From Leptasterias polaris (taxonomy: Eukaryota > Echinodermata > Asteroidea > Forcipulatida > Asteriidae), in contig JAZGTN010000059.1 in the NCBI GenBank assembly GCA_037783415.1, forward strand, positions 62,001 through 126,000: a DNA stretch of 64,000 nucleotides. Direction: 5' to 3'. Shown piece after piece: positions 1 to 13,000 of the stretch. The position numbers and the translations under genes are program-made. The stretch's first letter is position 1. Each line of letters starts with the position of its first letter. The notes under the pieces are model-generated. The model did no database searches. It had not been told where the DNA came from and saw nothing but the letters and a program-made list of their open reading frames with translations.

Positions 1-401
1 CTCAAGCTCTGGTGTTTCTGTTCAGCAGAGTGTGGGTTCGAGTCCCGGTCGTGACACTTGTGTCCTTATTAAGCAAGACACTTAACCATTATTGCTTCGT
101 CCTTCGGATGGGACGTAAAGCCGTTGGTCCCGTGTGTTGTGTAATGCACGTAAAGAACCCAGTGCACTTTTCGAAAAGAGAAGGGGTTTGCCCCGGTGTT
201 CCTGGTTTGATCGGCTGCATATTGCGCCACAGCACCTTGTAAACCATTACATGGTGTTATGTAAAGAAATAGGCCTCAACATTCAAAAAGTAGCTCCACA
301 TATATACCTTGCAGGAAAATATTGACTGTTGAAGCGCCTTGAGCGTCACTGAGTGACGGATATGAGCGCTATATAAGAAGCCATTATTATATTATTATTA
401 T
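1..401 (+). repeat. SINE family A (class II tRNA-like head), 5' cut by window edge
   Basis: Starts within the tRNA-like head (CTCAAGCTCTGGTGTTTCTG, B box GGTTCGAGTCC). It runs through a conserved body and a GAGCGTCACTGAGTGACGGA/CGCTATATAAGAAG tail ending in (ATT)n. This is the best full-tail reference copy for the family here. Confidence 0.8.
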
Positions 402-930
402 CATACGCCAGGTACTGGAAAACATGCCTCGTAATGTCTCTTTTCCGGAGGTTACTGTGTAACCCGGCCCCTGATTCCAGTACTATTTCCTGTTGTACAA
501 ATGTTATGTACAAGAATGTACAAGCTGCCACAATTGTTTGTAATTCTATTCGGCTCAATGGGAGGGGAGGCAAGTCTTAGTGTTCTGAGATTCCAGCATA
601 CCATGGCATATCATTTCTATATAATGGCCTCAAAGAACAATGTACAATCAACAAAACCAAATCATAAGAACAATGGCAGAAGAAGGATCTAGAAGTTACA
701 AAACTACATATAACAAATGAATAGATTAACAGAATTACGAGTTCTGGTTGTACCAGCCTAAAGGGTACACATTAGAATTAAAATATTCAAAAACCAACTT
801 CATTAAGAAAACACTGTATAAAAAGATGGGACTTTAAATGACAATACGATCCAATGCTGCATGCCCTCCATTGTGAGATGAGACAGCAATACTAGAAACT
901 CTACCACTATCTATCTTAGCTTCAATTTAC
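402..930. other. spectrin intron, nothing further seen
   Basis: A/T-rich intron sequence between the SINE A tail and coding exon 44. No splice-site pair with spectrin-like coding sequence and no repeat was recognised. Confidence 0.6.
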
Positions 931-1092
931 CTGTTCAACTTCAGCAATCAGTTTTGCATTTGCAACAAGCTCAGCTTCAAATGCTTGATGTTTCTGTAGT
1001 TTCTTCATCTTTTCTTGTAGATTACTCATGTCTTGTAATGAGTTACGATCATCACCAAGTGTCTTCTGTTTCTCATCAATCCAGGAATCGGC
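931..1092 (-). CDS. SPTBN5: spectrin coding exon 44 (last in window)
   Basis: Residues 2259-2312. [19 protein letters not shown], then [19 protein letters not shown], is a textbook spectrin A/B helix pair. The donor at 929-930 implies further exons to the left of the window. Confidence 0.92.
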
Positions 1093-4000
1093 CTGAATTA
1101 AAAAAATAGAAACAAAATGAAAACAAAATGTCTACAAGCAAGCATTTACCTTTCAAAAGCTGCAATCAATGAGCAAAATATACAATTACATTTTCTTGAC
1201 AATTGATTGTGATCTCAAGACAATACTATATTTTTTAACACAGCAGTATGTTTCATAATTATACTTAACCTCTCATGTTCAGACTTTCAATTGAAGTTAA
1301 CTGTATACTGGAAACCAACAAACAGCATAGTCAATGTTCATGACACATTTATACAAGACTAAACAATAACAGAGTGATTTTGAAGGCCGTCTTAATAGTT
1401 TACAGAAGTAGTCAGTCACTCGAACTCGGACTCAAGTCTGACTCACATTTGTTTAGTTTTAGATTTAGTGTCGAGTCATGTTGATCAATGACTGATTCAG
1501 ACTCAAGGATTGATGACTCAAGAGCAAGACAAGACAAAATTGCTGCAAACTAAAGAGAAAGACTTTTGAAGAATTCTAAACAATAGGAAAGGGTTGCTTC
1601 GTCTAGACCCAGTGTTTAACCCTGTGGCGTGTAGTGGGCAAACTGTTAAAAGCACCAGACTCAAGCTCTGGATTTTTTGATGAGCAGAGTGTGGGTTTGA
1701 GTCCCAGTCGTAGCACTTGTGCCCTTGAGCAAGATAGTTTACCATAATTGCTTTGTCCTTCAATGGGTCATTAAGCCCTAGGTCCCAGGTACTAGGATTG
1801 GGATGCACATAAAAGAACCCAGAACACTTATCATGGAAGAGTAGGTGTTAACCCTGGTGTTTCTGGTTCACATAGCAAGCACTTATGAGGCATCCTTGGT
1901 TTCATTACCAGAAATATATATCAATAATAACAATAGTAGTTTTATCTGTAAACAAACAATAAACACAGTGTATATTTACCTCTCTTATATCTCTTTTAAA
2001 TTGTGCATACAATTTAGTAATGGCCAAGCTCTGTTTCCTCTCATCACAGCTGGCCTTAATCCCAGCACGTCTGTAAACAAACACAAAACCATTACTAGAA
2101 ACTCACCTCACTATCTTCATGACTGTAAACCCTTCATATTTACGTTTTGGGGCATATGGGACCAGCTAAAGTCCGCGAGTTTAATTTTTTTCACGCATTG
2201 AAGCAATGTACGTTGGACCAATATGGACCTGAAAAGGTTTTAATATAAACTAGACTTGCACAATCTTTAGAGTAGTACTTAATACTACTTATCTACTCTC
2301 TGTAGAGAATATGAACTACTTCAATGTATAATGGTTTTACTCATACACCGATGTGTGTAAAGCACTGTATTTTGTATACTCAGTACTTTTTAGAGTCCTG
2401 CGGAAAAAAACCCCAAATGTATATTACTCAGATGCAATTCGAACCCTGGAACTTTGCCCTTCTGGAGCAGATGTCTTACCACTAGACCACCGCAAAAGCA
2501 CTGAGTATACAGTGCTTTACCCACATCAGTGTATCGGTAAAAATCTAATAATATCATTTAGCCCCGGGGCAAATTTAACACTTCAATGTATATTCAGTTT
2601 GCGGTATACTTTGCTGTGTAGCTTGTTCTTTGTCAACTAGTCATGCTTATTTATTCTACTGTTGCGGAGTATATTTCAGAATTTGCGAGACTTCTACCTT
2701 GTTCTGAAAAGAACTGTCCTGCTTATAAATAATACCTGGGAGGTAGGACATCGGCTAGGACTACTGCTTTCACTGACTAATCGACCGCACTTCTAATTAG
2801 TAACTTCAGAGTGAGTTATTAAAAAACCCATATGGACATTTTCAATAACAATAACAAATTGAATAAACAAATCCAAATCACACATAAATGTTGTTTTTTA
2901 CCTTTGCAATACTTCATTAAGCTTAGTCCTCAGGGCTGGAGCATCAAAATGATCTTGTGAGATGAGTTTATGAGCAAATCCTTCCAACACTGTACTCTGT
3001 ATCAATAAAAGTTATATAAAGGCAGAGTGATAATTGGTTTTTGTCAACATAATACTGATTGACTGGCCAAATTATAAAGAAAGATACAATAAACATCACC
3101 TGTGAAAGTTTCAGCTGAATAAAGTGACTACTTGTTCAGAAAACGGCTAAAAACTGTCACAGTATTTTAAGCCAAGGACATTGAATCCATCCAGTGGGTA
3201 CCGACCGCATCTCAAGCCACAGCATTCACAAATGGACACCACAGAAATTTGAACCTCTAAAACTCGCGTTGAGGCGAGTTTTGGAGATTCACATTTTTCA
3301 TCATACTTATTAACGGGGGCATTTCAGATGAAATCATTTGCAAGGATGCCTACTTCCATTACAAGAAGGCCTATGGATAGAAATGTTAACTACTTTTTGG
3401 GGGGTCATTTATACTGAAGTATGACCCTACTTTCAACAAAAGTACAAGCAATTGTCCCTTTCCAAGGACACTGCAAATCCATTAATACTTTGTATAAATA
3501 AAGTGACACAAAGAAACATCTTACTAGCTACTCATTGTGAAAATGATTGGATTGGTTTAAATAATTCACAATACTGGGCTTGATTTCACAAAGCACTAAG
3601 ATTCATCTTAAGATGAGTTGTCAGTATTACCATAGTGATTTGTATTGTGACATCACACTTTGCTTAGCAGTAATCTTGGCTCTTTGTGAAATCGGCCCAT
3701 TTGTTCTCCTGTCCCTAACAAAGATAATGAGTATGCAATATATGTCATATCAGCTCAATTCCAGCAGAATTCTTCATACCTTTTCCTCCTGTGTAGCCAG
3801 TAACTTTTCAAAGTCTTCATGTTTCTTGATTAAAACATCCATCTCTTCAACTGTTGCACTTGTAATAGCACTGGTCAGATAAACCTAAATCAAGTGCATA
3901 GATTAATAAATCAAGTAGTGACAATTGTATAGAATTATCTGAAACTGCAAAAGGTAACCATTATGATGACTCCAATCATCATATACATCTCTATGATAGA

Positions 4001-7000
4001 AAACATCAAAAACACCCACTCAGACATTTAAGCCCATACTCCTCTTTACCTCAAATACAGAACTAGAACCTTGCTATTATTTAACTTATTACCCATCCTT
4101 GCAACCTCATTCTCGATGGTGAACAGTCTCGCCGCGCCATTTTTCCCCTCAGAATGCCTTGCTTGATCATAACCCATGGAAGTGTGACTTTGAAATATCC
4201 AAGAAACATCCAAACATATTGGATATTTTAATTAGTTCTGAGCTTGATCCATTCTGTTTAAGACATAGGGCAACACTTTGTTGATCTTATGTCATGTCTA
4301 ACTGTATGCAGTTTAGGGTGACCGTGTAAAAACATGATTCATTTGAAATAGATTGCGTCAAAAAACTTTCATTTTGACATGCGCGTTCTAAGCACCCTAC
4401 AAGCACCCGACAACAAGCGCTCAAATGTTTTTAACAAGCGTGCGTGCAATGCAGTCACTTTTTGTTAGCCAATCAGCGTTGTTTTTCAGTACATTCCTTC
4501 CAGGGGTTAGTAGTGATGAGAGTTATTGATACGACACACTGCCCATGGTAGCAAGGCTGGCCATCCTTCCTACCTCTTGTTGACTACTGATTGTTTCTAG
4601 TTGTTTCGCATCTCTAAGAAGAGCTTGCTGTTCTGCAACCTGCTCAAGATGTGCCTTCTTAGATTGCCAACTTTTATGAAGTTGTTCTCTTGCTTGAAGA
4701 GCGGAATCAAGTTTTTCTTGGATCTGTGGGAACAAGAAACAACTTAGAAAGAACTCAACCTGGCTGGGTTGTCTAGTGCACCAGACTCGAGCTTTGGTGG
4801 CCAAGTCATCAGGGTATGGGTTTGAATTCTACTCGTGACACTTGTGTCCTTGACACTTGACTATGAATGCTATCTTCTACAGCCAGTTAAGACCGTGCCA
4901 TCACTCTTTATTCCCTTATAGTTATTATTTATATTATTACTACTACTTCATTAAAACCGGTTTTTGATTAATAATCCCTTTAAGAAAGACTGTAGCAAGG
5001 ACAAGTTAAGGGCCATCACAACTAATTTACACATTGATTGTTAAGCAATATTTGTACAACTCAATTAAAGCTAAATACCAACCTCATCACTTGCATAATG
5101 TTCATGTTGTATCAGCATCTGACCTGCTTCTACTAATGAGGAGAAGTTATCTTCTCTCGTTCCAATCTCAGCATGATATTGCATATGTTGACTGAGTGCT
5201 GCTGAGGCACTAGCTACATCTCGTATGGGTACATCTGTCATCATTTCAGTTGTCATCTCATTGGTCCAATTAATCAGATCTCGACACTGCAAAGTAAAAA
5301 GGTGACTCAAATCAATCTTTCATCAGAATCATGAATGATACAATTCACTGACACATTAGGGTGTTTCCTAGAATCACAATTACAGTTTGATATTATTTTG
5401 ACTGCCTGTTTACTATTTTCTTGTATTAATTGAAAAAACCCATTATTAATAATAATAAAAAAACGGTTTGTTTTACTTGTTTCAACCACATAAATTTGGT
5501 TCACACACGCCCTCATGTTTATGCCTTGTTACAATCCCTTTCTTAATGCAAACTGGCATGAATCTACTTGCAAATCAGATCATTGAAGAAATACATGAAA
5601 GATATGAATTAAAGGGTGGACGGTGAGTAAGGTATCTACATGTATAATAAAGAGTCCGCTACCAGGTAATATACATCAATGAGTCAAGCACAAGCAAAGT
5701 GAAAACAATCACAATTGATTTCTTACCGTTGCCATTAATCGTTGATAATCATTAGCAGCTTGTAGTAACCGACGTCGCTGTGTGGCATGTTCTTGCAGTG
5801 TGTTCCAGTTTGTTACAAGAACATGTTGCTGCTCACTTATCTGCTCTGCGTTCCCTGTGGTATAAAATAAGTATAACCAAAATATTCAATAGGTTTAAAA
5901 AACAAAATTAGTTACAATAAATCAGATCTTAGATAGCGCTTTATCTATGGGCATCTCATAGCACTTATTATGTTTATTAAGACAAGTATGCCAAGTTTTG
6001 GGAGCCATTTTGAATGATGAGACCCAAGGTAATGCTGCACAATCTGCAGCCAACCATGCCACAACATCAGGGCAAACCCTTTCTCTTACCGATAAGTGTA
6101 CTGTGATTTTTACGTACAGCACACAACATGCTGAACCTACAGCTTTACGTCCCATCCAAAGGACAAAGCAGTAATGGTAAAGTGTCTTTCTCAGGGAAAA
6201 AGTGTCAAGACCGGGACTGGAACCCACACTCTGCTGATCTGAAACACCAGAGCTTGTGTTCGGAGCAATGAACCACTCGGCCATGACACACCAATTTGTC
6301 AATGGCTGTTAAGCATTCAACTAAATTTAATTCCAGAATAGTTCCACTGAATGATGTGAGATTTGACCTTCATTCACACAATAAGAGTTTGACCCAAGTT
6401 CAAGCTTCCACTGCCTCGATGTTTCTCTGCAGTGTCAAGTTCAAACAAATATTAACACCTGTGTAATGTCTGGTAGTTTTTGCTCTAGCTCCTGGCTGCT
6501 ACAGCTACGGCTATGACTGTTGCTAAGAGTGTTGCTAAGGATGTCCTATACTTCAATGCATGATGACCAGCAATGTAGCAATAGCCATAGCCGTAGCCGT
6601 CGTAGCCACTAATTGGGACACAGCCTTACCTCCTAGGTATTCTTCCTGGAGACTTGTAGCTTCATTGACTAAACTCTGCAGTTGACCTTCCATTGCTAAC
6701 AGATCATTCTCAAATATCTCATGCTTACGAATCAGTGACTGAACTGAGTTGATATCTTTACCCAAATCCTCTGGCATTGCATTGTACTTTTCCTGTAGAT
6801 GGAACAACATTACAAACCAAATTCTTAATTAATAATAAACAGGGAAACTGACTGGGTACATTTTAATTAATGTTGGGTTCAACAAAGAAGAATTGACTAG
6901 AGCAGGATTATGACCTACGACCTTTGGGTTAACGTAAGTTCAAATCCCGCTCTTGTCAATTTTTCCCTGGTGGTTTATTACATGATATTTGAAATTAAAA

Positions 7001-10000
7001 GTTGCATCCCCTTAAGGTGATCCCCTGGCTGCCTCTTCCAATGTTGTATCGTATACTTGGGTGTGATCCCTGGCTACACGGCAGTTTGCGGTTGAATGGC
7101 TTCTGACTGGCACCTCCCGAACAAAGATATTGACAAAATAGGGAGACCACCAACATTGTGGCTAGAATACCTCAGTTGATAGAGCGCCAACTTGTTAATA
7201 TGGAGGTCGCAGGTTCAAATCCAAACCATGTCAATTTTTCTTTGTTCACTCCCCCGCCCCAAAAAACAACCACCAAAACATCAACAAAAACAAGAATAAA
7301 AACAAAACAATTAATGAAAAACACACATCGAGACATACCTGTATCCTAGACATGGAATCGTCAATATCACTGTTGAACTTGTGAATTTTTCCAGCTGCTT
7401 CCAACTTCTGATTTCTGACTGAAATCTGTCCTTGAAGCATCTCCAGAGCTTGTCTGAAAAACAAACAGTGAGGTTAAAGGTTATTAGTCAACTGTAAACA
7501 GATTCTTCAACAGTCAATGCAAAGAAACTTTTCAGTTTGCAATAGGTGACCAATTTTGAGTGGCTAAAATGTTAGTTCCCAATGAACAGATCTTGACACA
7601 CAAATTAGAGAAAATAATATCTAACCTCTCATCAAGACAAAAGCATATTATATTTCAAATAAAACAAATATTGAATGCATTTCGTTGATACAATGTCACA
7701 GAATATAATCACTCGGTGAAATCTGCTTTTCCATTTCACTCGGCTTCACCTCATGAATGGAACTGTCCAGATTTCACCAATATTTGTATAATCTATATGA
7801 CAATGACAGCCCATGTTGGTGTTAATGAGCCTACATCAACTTTTATCCCACTCAACCCGCAATAACATTCTTTAGATAAGGTAAAGAGCAGATTTACTAT
7901 TCAGATGCAGAACTCCTTAATATTATTCCAATTGAAAGTTTCCTTACTTGAGACTGTCTTGTTTCTCTTGAACAATATGAGCTAATGGATGATCATCTTG
8001 AATTAATCGTTGAGCTTGTTCCTCACATCGGTTAAACTTATCCATCCCTCCATCAACTCGACGACGAAACTCGTCGTACTTATTCTTCAGCCTCTGTGAG
8101 GAGAACATGATCAAAAGAAGTCAATTATATGTACAAGTCATTTTTTCGGTATTTAGAAATAAAACGATTCACCGATGTACGAACAGGAAAGCTTCAAATT
8201 TACCTCTCAATGTTTAGAAATGAAATGATTTACAGAAGTACGAGCAGGAATAGTTTTGATGTACTATACCTCTTGATGTTCAAAGTCTTCTCCAAAGTCT
8301 TCAGAGCTTGCTATCTGATACTGAGCTTCAATCCATTCTCCTATATCATCACTTTCTCTTACATATTCATGAAGTAGTTTGGCTCTCTCCAATTCCTTAC
8401 TTCTTTCCACTACATCATTTTCAAGACGCTTCAAATGTTTCTGCAGCATCTCCTGTGGGATCAACAAATTGAATGTTAGCACTTTGTGAAAACCACCCCC
8501 AGTCTTTATCTTACCTGTATTCACAATTTCCCTTGAATGTATAAACAATGAACTATTAATAATAATAATAATAGTGGCTTCTTATATAGCGCGCATATCT
8601 GTCACTCAGTGACACTCAAGGCACTTCAACAGTCAGTATTTTCCTGCTAGGTATGTGGAGATACGTTTTGAAGTTTCAGACCTATTCCTTTACATAGCAT
8701 CGTGTAATGGTTTACAAGGTGCTGTGGTGCAATATGCAGCCAATCAAACCAGGAACACCGGGCGAACCCCTTCTCTTTTCGATAAGTGTACTGGGTTCTT
8801 TTACATGCATTACACAACACACGGGACCTACGGCTTTATGTCCCATCCAAAGGACGAAGCAATAATGATTAAGTGTCTTGCTTAAGGACACAAGTGTCAT
8901 GACCGGGACTCAAACCCACACACTACTGGTCTGCAGAGTCCGGTGCTCTTATCCGCTCAGCCACGACACGCCTAGCAATCTAGTTGTCTCCATTTAAATT
9001 GATATCAGGATTGAACTAAATAAACGCGTTGAGTAAGTAAGCCTACCTGTCTGGTAGATAGCTCTTCAGCTTGTGGGTTGTTCTTCTTTATCATTGCATC
9101 AGCTTTATTGCCCAAGTCAGTCACAACACTCTGGTAGTTCTCTACATCCAGTTTCAGTGCCTAAAATATTACAATAGTTGATATATGAATCTTTGTAAAT
9201 GACTTATTAATGTATTCTGTGTTGACCTAACAGCCTAGTTCAGTATTTTGTCCAGTCACCATCATACATGTAATGTAGTATCATACAGGATAAAAAAAAT
9301 GTATTGTCATAAAACTCCCAAGTACAAAATGAATAACAATAATAATGGGCATTTATAATGCGCCGGTATCCATCTTAAGATGCTCATGGCGCAGTGACAC
9401 ATTAGAAGAAGGGAATGTTATAATGCAGTCCTCATTAGGCGAGTCTTGAGGGAAGTTTTGAACAAAGCTAGTGATGGAGAAAGTTTAACATGATCCGGTA
9501 AGTCGTTCCATAATGAAGGGGCAGCAGAAGTAAACATTCTTTCACCCCATGATGTTTTGGCCAGGGTTTCCTTTAAAGATAGTTTGTTATTAGCTGCTTT
9601 TAGATCCTATCAGATACAGAAGGATCCCATCTCCATCCATAACAGTTCAGATTGCCACATCTCCATTAAAACTCTCTACATCATCACCCATAAGACATTA
9701 CATGTAAAATTGAAAAGAGTGACATTAACAGGAACATAGGAATAACAATTTGAAAAGTTAAACACCTTATTTCTTGTTAGTAGTTTGTCTGTTGCATCAT
9801 GACTGTTGCCATAGTCCGTGTCTCTTGCTAAACTCAGCTTTTCACTAATCCAACTCTCTACTTCATTAGCTTCAGCAAAATACTTCAAGATAAAAACATC
9901 ATAAAAGAGAATCAACAATTACTTCAAGTATTCCAAGATAACAATCTAATCAGTTTTTATGTCTTTCTGTACATTAGATAAGGGGAAAAGAGTCTCAGAC

Positions 10001-13000
10001 TGTATCCGAATTGGCGGCTACAGCTACGGCTACAACTGTTGCTAGGGGTGTTGCTAAGGATGTCCTATACTTCAATGCATGGTGACCAGCGATCCAGCCA
10101 TAGATGAAGCCATAGCCGCCAATTCAGACATGGCCTTAATCAATTTGATTTATCAATTAAACTACACACCTGTTGTGCTTCAAATGCTGTATTCAATCTC
10201 CCTTCTCTCTCATCAACAGCATCTAATAACTGAGTCCATGTCAGTGATAACTCTTGGCAACTCTCTCTGATAGTAACTGCTGCAAAATGACTGCCATCTA
10301 TCAAAGCTTCAGCACGTTCAATCACTTTATCTATCATAGGCTGGTGACCCGTAACCGCTACTCGTAGTTTCTAAACAAAAGTCAAACAATTGGGTTAGAG
10401 AAAACATTCAATCTTAAACAAAGTTATTTCCAGGTGATGGAAGTGAAATATTAAAGTCACTTTGTTACAACATTGTAAAGAGAGTCACCTTGTGTTTCTG
10501 GAGATGGCTCTGACAGGCAGTAAAAGTCTTGCCGTAATCAGTGGAACTAGCAGATGGAAAATGTTCTTTCATCCATTGCATTTCATTATTAACATCATGG
10601 AGAAAGACTTGAAGTTTGAGGGAATCTGCTAAGATTGCACGCCGTTTCTCAGATGGTTCACCAAGCTTCGCAAATCTATTATAAAGGAAAAGAGTTTGAC
10701 AAAGGTCAACAAAGTTTTACCACAAAAAGAAACCCTGATAAAAGAAATTTTTTCATCCATAATGTGTAAACCCAATTTATTTAAGTGACGATTTAAAGGA
10801 CAATATTAAAAAGGAATAATGATGTTATAATAAAGCTGACACCAAAATGTATGAACATAACACTTTTTTACTGGAACATTACAAATAATCCACATTATCA
10901 TTTTGTCAGTCAGTTCAAGTTGCATATGACCTGTGTATGAGTTACCTTTCAGTTATAGCTGCTGTTTCTATGGCAATTCTCTCGGCATCAAAGTGACCTT
11001 CTGTTAGACTGTGAGCCTGCTCTACAATCTGGGTAATCTTGTCTGCTTGTACAGCCATATCACTCTCTAGTAACTAAACAAATCATAATCAAATCAAATC
11101 AAATCAAAATCATCATCATCAGTCATAATAAACAATGCCTTCGCCAAAGAATTCAAAGCAGAAGGGTTTTTAAGAGTCCCTTAAACTGTTCAAGAGTTGA
11201 GGCATTCTGGATGGAGATAGGAAGACAATACCAAGGTCAAGGACCCGCAATGGAAAAAGCACAGTCCCCTGTACTCCTGATAGTGTGAGGAAAGACCAAA
11301 TTGGACTCCGAGCAGAGAACTTGTCAATTGGGTTGGCCGAGGTGAAGAACATCAGAAATGTAAGATGGAAACTTGTAGCTCATGGTTTATTTACAAGTTG
11401 AGTGCTGTCTTGAAGATGATACATTGAAGATAAAAAAATAAAAATAAAAATCAGATTAGCAGTCAATGTACAAAATTTAAGTCAATCTTTTTACCTGTTG
11501 TTTCTTATTCAATCCTTTCACACTGCGCAGATCCTGTCCAACATCTTGTGATGATAAAGCTACTTCCATTTCATTGATACAACTCGCTGCGTCTTCTAAA
11601 GCTCTGTTTAACATCTGTTGTTGGGTTGCTTGACGTAGCTTAATTCCCTTGTCTGATGACCGATTATTAAGATCATACCAACGATCATTCAGGGTGGATA
11701 AAGTCTCTTTAATGGCCGAGGATTTGAAGTTACCTTTCTTGATCAGTTCTTGACCATTCTAAAGAAACAACATCAAAACATGAATTTAATTAACTATTAA
11801 TAAATCTTTCTAAAAGCAAGCACTGTCGTTTGTTTTTCAGGGTTTGGGGTGAAGATTTCTAGAACTCTAAGAAGCAAAGTGTCTACCATTCAAGTAGAGG
11901 CCATACTATTACAAGTTGAATATATTGAGATGAATACAGCCTGTTCATACCTGATGGAGTTTATCCAAGCTGTCTTTATTAGCTTTCAGTTCAGCTTCAA
12001 AGGCTTCATGTTTCTTGACTTTACCGGGTAGATTAGTCAACTCTCGATACGAATCATCACATGCTATCTCATGCTTCTCTGATATCCACACTGATAACTG
12101 AAATATAAAAGAACAAACAGTTTGTCAATAAAGTATAGACGATGTGACCTGTGACATCACATGTTTACAAAAGAACCACAGAGCCTGGACTTCCTGCAGG
12201 CACAGTTTGTACACAGATCAATGGAAGAAAACAACAAATCTTATGTTTTATGGAGATTGCACTGTCTGATTTTTCTCAACTTTTGATATGAAGAAAGGGG
12301 GGACATCTCAAAAGGTGTACAGCTGTTGCTTTTGTAAATTTTGAATTTATGTGAAAATTATGACACAAAATGTAAATTTTCCCATATAGCCTGTGTAGTA
12401 TCTTGCCCGGCAGGAAACGCTTAAGAATGTGCAAGGTCACCACTCTGTAAACAAAGGTAACATGGTCTATATTTGTATGTCTGCCAAGTTAAAGGAAATC
12501 ATAGCTACAAATAATGTTTTTGGAAAACTCTTCCATCATGATGTAAACCTCATTTTATTATCTTAAATATTGTTGTGACACTTCCCCAGGGTGATAAAGT
12601 ATGTTTAATTTGGAATAAAACAAGAAATCAAATCAATAAAATAGCATATAGAGGAAGGACAAAGCACCAAGCACCTTGTCAGTATTGTAGTTTGTAAAGG
12701 GTTTTTTTTTTTTTTTTTTTTTTTTTAATGAGATATCGCCTAACTCACAAGGCCACGGAAGGCCACTCAAGGTGAGGGCTACACATAACTGATTTGGGCT
12801 ATCGACCCAAATCAATTGACACCAGGGGCACGTTGCCTCCTACTCCTGGGGCTGAAACAGGATTACCCCCTTCACAGTCCTTAAGGATGTAGGCATGGGT
12901 ATCATCCACTAGGAGCCTGTCTGGTAGAGCAGAATGCACTACCTTCCCAACTTTTTCGAAGCAATTATGGTTAAGTGCCTTGCTCAAGGGCACAAGTGTC

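Noticed and set aside
8712..8900. Short peptide frames such as [14 protein letters not shown] seen at several loci
   Set aside because: Translations of the SINE A body; the same peptide recurs at 1, 5.9, 8.7, 12.8 and 28.8 kb.
12700..12727. Poly-T run as a terminator
   Set aside because: Within an intron and next to a SINE; more likely an old retroposon tail.
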